Assembly (NCBI GenBank): GCA_002311285.1
Contig: DBZU01000064.1
Span: 1-20,356, forward strand
Length of the DNA stretch: 20,356 nt
Origin: Dehalococcoidia bacterium UBA1152
Lineage (GTDB): Bacteria; Chloroflexota; Dehalococcoidia; Lucifugimonadales; UBA2962
Direction of reading: 5' to 3'
Part shown: positions 15,447 to 20,356 of the stretch, in pieces
Layout: every line of letters starts with the position of its first letter
How positions within the stretch are numbered: position 1 is the first letter of the stretch
The notes under the pieces: model-generated
Databases searched by the model: none
Told to the model about the DNA's origin: nothing
Seen by the model: only the letters and a program-made list of their open reading frames with translations
Position numbers and translations under genes: made by a program

Positions 15447-16016
15447 CTATTTCTCCTGCCTTCTAAGTCTAGCTTGTTTTATCAACATGCCTAATGTATG
15501 TCCATCAAAGCCATACTTAACCGCTAAAGCAAGATCTTCCAATGATGATTCTTCTTTATTCATTGCAGACTTTGCTAGAGCTCTTACTGCATAGGACAAA
15601 GCATGGTTTTTTTCAACTTTAATCGCACGATCAGCGTGTTCAATTGCAACGTCATAATGTCTAGATTCATAGTGGGCCATAGCTGCATTACTTATTGCAT
15701 CTACGTTGTCAGGCTCTAAGATCGCGGATTGGGCAAAATCATCAATTGCTAACGATAGTTGCTTAACATGAACATATGCCATCCCGCGATTGTAAAAAAG
15801 AGTCGAATCTTCAGGATTGATACTTATCGCTTTAGTAAAATCATCAATTGCTTCTTTTGGTCGAACTAGTTGACCTAACAGTAAACCTCGCCTCGCATAT
15901 GTATTTGCATCATCAGGGTCAGAATCAATCAAACTCGTTAAATCTGAAAGTTCTTTTTCCATGTTTTCTATTATTGAATCCATGTTAGGTACTTCTTTTT
16001 GACGCTCATGGGCCAT
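15447..16016 (-). CDS. Tetratricopeptide-repeat protein
   Basis: The 189-residue product has three or four TPR units. About 37-70 reads ANTYARRGLLLGQLVRPKEAIDDFTKAISINPED, continuing into further repeats at 71-104 (LFYNRGMAYV, then LAIDDFAQSAILEPDN) and 105-138 (AISNAAMAHYESRHYDVAIEHADRAIKVEKN), with a final partial unit. There is no signal peptide or enzyme motif, so it is presumably a cytoplasmic protein-binding scaffold. It is four bases from the MFS gene and two from the SDR gene, so it belongs to their operon. Met12 (15983) is an alternative start; the long start has a weak AAAGG upstream. Confidence 0.88.
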   Translation of the reverse strand: MAHERQKEVPNMDSIIENMEKELSDLTSLIDSDPDDANTYARRGLLLGQLVRPKEAIDDFTKAISINPEDSTLFYNRGMAYVHVKQLSLAIDDFAQSAILEPDNVDAISNAAMAHYESRHYDVAIEHADRAIKVEKNHALSYAVRALAKSAMNKEESSLEDLALAVKYGFDGHTLGMLIKQARLRRQEK

Positions 16017-16020
16017 TTAC

Positions 16021-17250
16021 TTAAACCTTTTTCGTATTTATATTTTGATTTTCCCGAGCCAAATTTACCGCAAATGCTGCGATTCCAAACATTATGGCTA
16101 CCACTATAAAAGCGACTTGGTAAGTTCCTAGTAAGTCATAGGATAATCCAGCAAGAATTGGTCCGAACCCGAAAGATATTACTGTGGTCACAGATATAAC
16201 CCCCATTATTGTACCGAAACGTTTTACTCCAAAGTAATCTTGAACCAATAAAGGAGAAAGTGCTCCAAAAGACCCCATGAAAAAGCCGAACAATGCTACT
16301 GCAAACCATACTCCTATTCCTCCGCCAAGCAATAGAATCAAGATAATCCCACATATCTGACCAATAAAGCAAATCATCATCACAAATTTTGTCTGAATCT
16401 TTTCAGTGAGATAGCCAAGAATAATTTTTCCAAACATTCCGCAAAAAGCTAAAACGGTTAAACACAATGCTGCAGATCTCTCAGAGACATCTACCTCAAC
16501 TAGGTGCGGATAAATATGGCCAAGTATGGTGGTATATGTAAAATTACCGAGCATAATTACAAGTGCTAAGACATAAAACGTTGGGCTTTTTAGCAGATCT
16601 TTGATACTCCAGTTAGTATCCTCAGGCCCCCCATTCTTAACTTCGGCAGTTTCTATTTTTTCTTTTCGCGGTTCCCTAACAATAAATAACGAGAAGATTG
16701 CAATAATTAGCGCGGCAATAGCAATAAATATATAAGCGGTTTCCCATGAAGCCGTATTACCAATTGCCACAGCTATCAGCGGAGGGGCGGTTATTCCACC
16801 AAAATTGTTACCCGACATAGTCATACCCATTACGCGGCCACGAGTTTGAGGAAACCAAAGCGCAACCAGCCGGCCGGCCGGTAGAATAGCTGCTCCATTT
16901 AGCGCACCAAATTGCAACGCAGACAAAGCATACCAGTGCCAAAGTTCAGTCATTAGAGGGCGAAGTCCAAAACCTACACACATTAATATCAAGGAAATAA
17001 CCATAATGGGTTTAGCGCCATATCGATCCATTAACCTGCCGATAAATGGACTTGCCAAACTACCCAACGCCATAAATGATAAAGATGCACTAATATATGT
17101 GCGAGTCCAACCAAACTCATCAGCTAATGGCTCTACAAATAATCCAAACGCATAGTTTGATGCACCAATTGCTAGAGCGGCTGACAGGAATGTCATACCT
17201 ACTACTGCCCAACCACGATGGAATCCAAGCGGATTCTTTTTCTTTAAAAT
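16021..17250 (-). CDS. MFS transporter, probable AUU start
   Basis: This is a 12-helix major facilitator protein of the monocarboxylate/oxalate-formate antiporter-like type. It has FGLFVEPLADEFGWTR near the end of the first helix, the helix 2-3 loop GRLMDRYGAKP, a charged central loop (REPRKEKIETAEVKNGG) between the two six-helix halves, and a hydrophobic C-terminal half. The first ATG (17196) would cut into helix 1. The frame upstream continues with KNPLGFHRGWAVVG, which is exactly the N-terminus expected of such transporters, yet contains no ATG, GTG or TTG. An ATT at 17248-17250 has GGAG eight bases before it and lies 23 bases after the alcohol dehydrogenase stop, so I take it as the start (409 residues). 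The substrate is probably an organic acid. Confidence 0.85.
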   Translation of the reverse strand: MLKKKNPLGFHRGWAVVGMTFLSAALAIGASNYAFGLFVEPLADEFGWTRTYISASLSFMALGSLASPFIGRLMDRYGAKPIMVISLILMCVGFGLRPLMTELWHWYALSALQFGALNGAAILPAGRLVALWFPQTRGRVMGMTMSGNNFGGITAPPLIAVAIGNTASWETAYIFIAIAALIIAIFSLFIVREPRKEKIETAEVKNGGPEDTNWSIKDLLKSPTFYVLALVIMLGNFTYTTILGHIYPHLVEVDVSERSAALCLTVLAFCGMFGKIILGYLTEKIQTKFVMMICFIGQICGIILILLLGGGIGVWFAVALFGFFMGSFGALSPLLVQDYFGVKRFGTIMGVISVTTVISFGFGPILAGLSYDLLGTYQVAFIVVAIMFGIAAFAVNLARENQNINTKKV

Positions 17251-17262
17251 ATCAACAACTCC
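17248..17262 (-). promoter_or_regulatory. Ribosome binding site deciding an ATT start
   Basis: On the minus strand GGAG (17259-17262) is followed by eight bases and then ATT (17248-17250). No other start codon is available in frame between the upstream stop at 17302-17304 and the ATG at 17196. Confidence 0.5.
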
Positions 17263-17273
17263 GTTTGAATATA

Positions 17274-18362
17274 CTAAAAGATAATTACACCGCGCCCATC
17301 TTCACCACGACTTAAAGCATCGAATCCTTCATTGATTTCATCTAATGCATATCGTCTTGTTATTAATTCATCTATATTCAATCGGCCCTTAAGATACCAA
17401 TCTATTAATTTGTCAAAAGTTTCATGGGAACTTGCTGAACCATAATAACTACCGACCAATGTTTTCTGACTTCTTACTAAATCAACCATGTTAATAGGAG
17501 CGTCGGCTCCCACTGGAGCTAAGCCAACCAAAACCGCTGTACCATTTTTTCTGAGGGCGTCGACTGCTGCTGAGGTAGTCATAGCAGATCCAAAACTATC
17601 AAATGCCAAATCCACTCCCCCATCAGTTAATTCTTTTATCTCGTCAACGGCATTGACCTCTTTTGAATTTATTACATCTGTAGCTCCAAATTTGTAGGTA
17701 AATTCCAATTTATGGTTATAGATGTCCACAGCAATGATTCGGGATGCCCCCATCAGTTTTGCTCCCTGTATGACATTCAGACCGACTCCTCCACATCCAA
17801 AAACAGCTACCGTCGCTCCGGGTCTAGCAGCAACGTTATTTATAACTGCGCCAACCCCCGTAGTTACCGAACACCCAATTAAAGCTGCGACTTCAAAGGG
17901 GATCGCCTTAGGCATTTTGTGGCATGCTTGCTCAGGCACGACACCTAGTTCTGAAAAAACCCCTAATTTAGCCATTTGATATATTGGCTCACCATCTTTA
18001 GTTAAACGAGTAGTGCCGTCAAACAAAGCTGACCCTGTTATCCCAGCCGTATCACATAACTGTGGGCTGCCTGTCCTGCAGAGACGACAGTACCCACAAC
18101 TTGAAACAAAAGATAATATACAACGATCGCCAGCAGCTACTCTAGTTACACCCTCGCCTACTTCTTCCACAACTGCTGATCCTTCATGGCCAAGTACAAT
18201 TGGCATTGGCCCCTCAGCATCCCCCGTCATCCAGTGATGATCACTAGCGCATACGCCAGCAGCAGCCATTCTAACCTTCACTTCACCAGCTTTTGGAGAA
18301 GCTAGTTTTAGTTCTTCTACAACTAACGGAGTGTTGGCTTTATAAAGTACAGCAGCTTTCAT
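17274..18362 (-). CDS. Zinc-dependent alcohol dehydrogenase (medium-chain family)
   Basis: This 362-residue MDR enzyme oxidises an alcohol with NAD. The catalytic zinc site is Cys38, His59-Glu60 in GHEG, and Cys164. The structural zinc site is Cys89, Cys92, Cys95 and Cys103. GCGGVGLN at 189-196 is the Rossmann motif and Asp213 after IIAV indicates NAD preference. Size and motifs place it near the class III / NDMA-dependent type alcohol dehydrogenases; formaldehyde or aryl-alcohol substrates are possible but unproven. AGGGA lies about eight bases before the ATG. It heads the four-gene minus-strand run and is divergent from the Apd1-like gene, with 101 bases between them. Confidence 0.94.
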   Translation of the reverse strand: MKAAVLYKANTPLVVEELKLASPKAGEVKVRMAAAGVCASDHHWMTGDAEGPMPIVLGHEGSAVVEEVGEGVTRVAAGDRCILSFVSSCGYCRLCRTGSPQLCDTAGITGSALFDGTTRLTKDGEPIYQMAKLGVFSELGVVPEQACHKMPKAIPFEVAALIGCSVTTGVGAVINNVAARPGATVAVFGCGGVGLNVIQGAKLMGASRIIAVDIYNHKLEFTYKFGATDVINSKEVNAVDEIKELTDGGVDLAFDSFGSAMTTSAAVDALRKNGTAVLVGLAPVGADAPINMVDLVRSQKTLVGSYYGSASSHETFDKLIDWYLKGRLNIDELITRRYALDEINEGFDALSRGEDGRGVIIF

Positions 18363-18463
18363 ATTAATTCCCTTAAATTAAAATACCATTCATTTAACAC
18401 ATAGTTTAAACTTTGAATTGTTTGTAATCCAACAATATTGAATCATAATATGTTTCTTTCATC
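18363..18463. promoter_or_regulatory. Divergent intergenic region with a 10-bp palindrome
   Basis: The AT-rich gap between the alcohol dehydrogenase and the Apd1-like gene must carry both promoters. AGTTTAAACT at 18403-18412 is a perfect palindrome. On the minus strand TTGGAT and TAAACT are 18 bases apart and could form the alcohol dehydrogenase promoter. None of these is strong. Confidence 0.25.
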
Positions 18464-19462
18464 ATGACTGAATTATCTAGACATAAAAATAAGCCGAATC
18501 TGAAACCTTGTTCTGAATTATCCCAATTACTTGAAGAAGATCCAATAGGCACTGCTCCAATATGGGATAAATGTATTGTAATTGAATTGGCTGCTCCTTG
18601 GTCGGCCAAAATCGAGAACTCGAAAAATTTCGAAGAATCAATTAGAAATAAGATTAGTGAATTGAATCTTGCAGGCCAAAAAGTCAGACTTCAATGTATC
18701 TTACCTGACCCGCTTTACTCACAACCTGGTATGCGTCGAGTGATTTTATTTAAGAGAAATCCCCGATTTCTAGCATCTGCTGATCGTGCAGAATACTTGG
18801 TACCCAAAAAACATCTGTCGGAAATTTGTCTTTCCATCTTGGAGAATTCTATCGATCTAGGCAAATATAAAAAGTTTAAACAAATGAATAATTCTGTCCG
18901 GGATATCTTAGTTTGCACGCACGGCAATCGAGATCGCTGTTGCGGGTCCATTGCAATACCTTTATACAATAAACTCAAGGGTTACTATACAGATTCACTT
19001 AAAATTAAAGGCGGCATCAGAATATGGCGAACTAGCCATACAGGAGGGCATAGGTTTGCACCAACGATTATAGACCTGCCTCAAGCACGTTACTGGGCAT
19101 ATGCCAACAAAATGATGGTCGATTCAATAATTACCAAATCTGAGCCAATAACCAATCTTAAGAAAAATTACAGAGGATGTGCTTTACTAGCCTCTATCCC
19201 AGAACAAAACTCCGAAAGAGAGTTAATGATTAAATTGGGATGGAACTGGATCGATGCACAAAAAGAAATTTCGACCCTTAAATCTTCACCAAGTGATTCC
19301 CATTTAATTCAAACCAAATATATCGACTCATTAACAAACCTGCCACAAGTTTTTAATATAAAAATTGAATATACGAAAAGCATACCCACTATGAATTGTA
19401 TGAAAGAAGGGAATAAAGGATTTAATAAAAAATACAGGGTTGTTGAAGGGTTTGAGCTTTAA
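18464..19462 (+). CDS. Apd1 / sucrase-ferredoxin-like [2Fe-2S] protein
   Basis: The 332-residue product belongs to the Suc_Fer-like family, known from yeast Apd1. The C-terminal half carries VCTHGNRDRCCG (150-161) and SHTGGHRFAP (191-200). Yeast Apd1 binds a [2Fe-2S] cluster through two Cys nine residues apart and two His four residues apart. Here Cys151/Cys160 and His192/His196 have the same spacing, so cluster binding is well supported by comparison. The N-terminal half (LSQLLEEDPIGTAPIWDKCIVIEL) is the usual start of bacterial members. The cellular role in bacteria is not established; a redox function is likely. No signal peptide or strong ribosome binding site is seen. It converges on the epimerase gene with 11 bases between stops. 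Confidence 0.9.
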   Translation: MTELSRHKNKPNLKPCSELSQLLEEDPIGTAPIWDKCIVIELAAPWSAKIENSKNFEESIRNKISELNLAGQKVRLQCILPDPLYSQPGMRRVILFKRNPRFLASADRAEYLVPKKHLSEICLSILENSIDLGKYKKFKQMNNSVRDILVCTHGNRDRCCGSIAIPLYNKLKGYYTDSLKIKGGIRIWRTSHTGGHRFAPTIIDLPQARYWAYANKMMVDSIITKSEPITNLKKNYRGCALLASIPEQNSERELMIKLGWNWIDAQKEISTLKSSPSDSHLIQTKYIDSLTNLPQVFNIKIEYTKSIPTMNCMKEGNKGFNKKYRVVEGFEL

Positions 19463-19481
19463 ATCTAGTAGCTTCAACCCT
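19447..19481. terminator. Candidate bidirectional terminator
   Basis: AGGGTTTGAGCT (19447-19458) and AGCTTCAACCCT (19470-19481) can pair over 10 of 12 positions with an 11-base loop, spanning the stops of two convergent genes. On the plus strand TTCTT follows. The stem is imperfect and the T-tract short. Confidence 0.35.
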
Positions 19482-20356
19482 TTCTTAGTGCATTAATAGT
19501 CAACTTAACACCTTCACCTATACTGGTGCGTGCAATCCAATCTAAGTCACTTTTTGCCTTTGAAACATTAAGGTATATATGCCTTACATCTCCTGGTCTA
19601 TCAGGTGTGTAAATTGGTTTTTTTCTGTAACCTGTCTCAGCACTCAACTTATGAAAGATATCATTAACAGATATCCCTAATCCTGAACCAATGTTTATAT
19701 ACCCTCGTACTCTTTTATCTAATACAGAAGTAACGGATTCTGCCACATCTTGTACATAAACAAAATCCCTGGTCTGTTCACCATCTCCAAAAATGGTCAC
19801 GTCTTCTTGATTTAGCATTTTTTGAATAAAAATTGCTACCACACCAGCTTCACCGTTAGGATCCTGGCGGGGTCCATATACATTCGCAAGTCGAAGACTT
19901 GTGAAGTCCACGGACTTAGGGGCCAGCAAATTAATGTAAGTTTCTAAAGTCCATTTACTCAATCCATAAGGGCTGATTGGGGCAATTGGATGCTCTTCGT
20001 CACAAGGCAAATATTCTGGTTCACCATATAATGCTCCTCCGGTATTTAAGTAAATGTAAGATTTAATACCTGATTGGATAGCAGAATTAAAGATTTTTAG
20101 CCCATGTAAAATGTTGACTTCTGCATCAAAAACAGGATCTTTCATCGAGTTTAAAACTGACGCTTGTGCAGCACAATGTATGATCGCATCAGCACTAAAT
20201 TTAGTAACTATATTAGTTATCTTTCGGTCAGCTATATTTAAATTATAAAACTCAACACCGGTCGGAAGATTACGCGAGTCACCAGAAGACAAGTCATCTA
20301 TTACCAAGACCTCTTCTCCCCGTTCCATAAGCTTATCCACTATATGTGACCCAATG
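19474..20356 (-). CDS. NAD-dependent nucleotide-sugar epimerase/dehydratase, 5' end cut by window edge
   Basis: This is an extended SDR of the UDP-glucose 4-epimerase group. The frame runs off the right edge, where upstream codons read IGSHIVDKLMERGEEVLVIDDLSSG. That is the second half of the N-terminal GxxGxIGSH cofactor motif followed by the Asp that selects NAD. The GTG at 20338 is therefore internal, not the start, and only some 10 residues are missing. Numbered from that GTG, HCAAQASV is at 55-62, Tyr125 and Lys129 (YGLSK) are catalytic, and RLANVYGPRQDP follows at 150-161. It likely makes a sugar nucleotide for surface polysaccharide or glycan synthesis. Sugar specificity cannot be read from the sequence. 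Confidence 0.92.
   Translation of the reverse strand, partial: IGSHIVDKLMERGEEVLVIDDLSSGDSRNLPTGVEFYNLNIADRKITNIVTKFSADAIIHCAAQASVLNSMKDPVFDAEVNILHGLKIFNSAIQSGIKSYIYLNTGGALYGEPEYLPCDEEHPIAPISPYGLSKWTLETYINLLAPKSVDFTSLRLANVYGPRQDPNGEAGVVAIFIQKMLNQEDVTIFGDGEQTRDFVYVQDVAESVTSVLDKRVRGYINIGSGLGISVNDIFHKLSAETGYRKKPIYTPDRPGDVRHIYLNVSKAKSDLDWIARTSIGEGVKLTINALRKG

Noticed and set aside
17197..17250. Frameshift or truncation at the start of the MFS gene
   Set aside because: The frame is continuous with family-like sequence up to an ATT with a good ribosome binding site, so a rare start explains it without an indel.
17722..18237. Two plus-strand open frames opposite the alcohol dehydrogenase
   Set aside because: They mirror the coding strand of a well-supported zinc enzyme and carry no recognisable features.
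1..20356. CRISPR array, insertion sequence, prophage or defence island
   Set aside because: No direct-repeat series, transposase, integrase, nuclease or methylase genes beyond nth were found, and base composition looks even across the window by eye.

Overview
The window is a compact, AT-rich bacterial chromosome segment. It holds 18 complete protein genes, one gene cut by the right edge, a possible gene tail at the left edge, and one tRNA. I see no insertion sequence, integrase, phage gene or CRISPR array. No gene-free stretch exceeds 300 bases; the largest is about 200 bases, before the CocE-type hydrolase. The source cannot be fixed from sequence alone. The mix of an oxidative catabolic gene set, eukaryote-type glutamine synthetase, short-chain dehydrogenases with an enlarged glycine loop and lipobox lipoproteins would fit a marine Chloroflexota of the SAR202 / Dehalococcoidia type; that is inference. 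Several genes start with TTG or GTG, and one appears to start with ATT.

Layout, left to right. (1) 1-888, plus strand: the end of a thiamin operon, with a TenI/ThiE-fold protein and the sulfur carrier ThiS. (2) 885-4916, minus strand: eda (KDPG aldolase), kdgK (KDG kinase), a small lipoprotein and a large metallopeptidase-like lipoprotein. tRNA-Glu(UUC) lies just upstream of eda on the same strand. (3) 5090-6924, minus strand: argC and nth. (4) 6925-7058: a divergent control region with two adjacent perfect palindromes. (5) 7059-11561, plus strand: a tight four-gene run of HEAT-repeat protein, PLP-dependent dehydratase, AcoX-type NAD-kinase-fold protein and YwrD-like gamma-glutamyltransferase. 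Type II glutamine synthetase follows (11694-12692), then a CocE/NonD hydrolase with its own candidate promoter. (6) 14668-18362, minus strand: a four-gene run of zinc alcohol dehydrogenase, MFS transporter, TPR protein and SDR dehydrogenase. (7) 18464-19462, plus strand: an Apd1/sucrase-ferredoxin-like [2Fe-2S] protein. (8) 19474 to the right edge, minus strand: a nucleotide-sugar epimerase.

How the genes may work together. Eda and KdgK convert 2-keto-3-deoxygluconate to pyruvate plus glyceraldehyde-3-phosphate, so this locus probably receives sugar acids or hexuronates degraded elsewhere. The dehydratase / AcoX-like / gamma-glutamyltransferase run followed by glutamine synthetase suggests breakdown of amino-acid-like or gamma-glutamyl compounds with ammonia recapture. 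The alcohol dehydrogenase / MFS / SDR run looks like uptake and stepwise oxidation of an unknown alcohol or organic acid.

The least ordinary points are the AUU start with a well-placed ribosome binding site on the MFS gene, the paired palindromes between nth and the HEAT operon, the 14-bp perfect hairpin inside the 3' end of the metallopeptidase gene, the ThiE-fold protein without its magnesium-binding Asp, and the HEAT / dehydratase / AcoX / GGT operon. I did not find a clearly new defence or mobile system.
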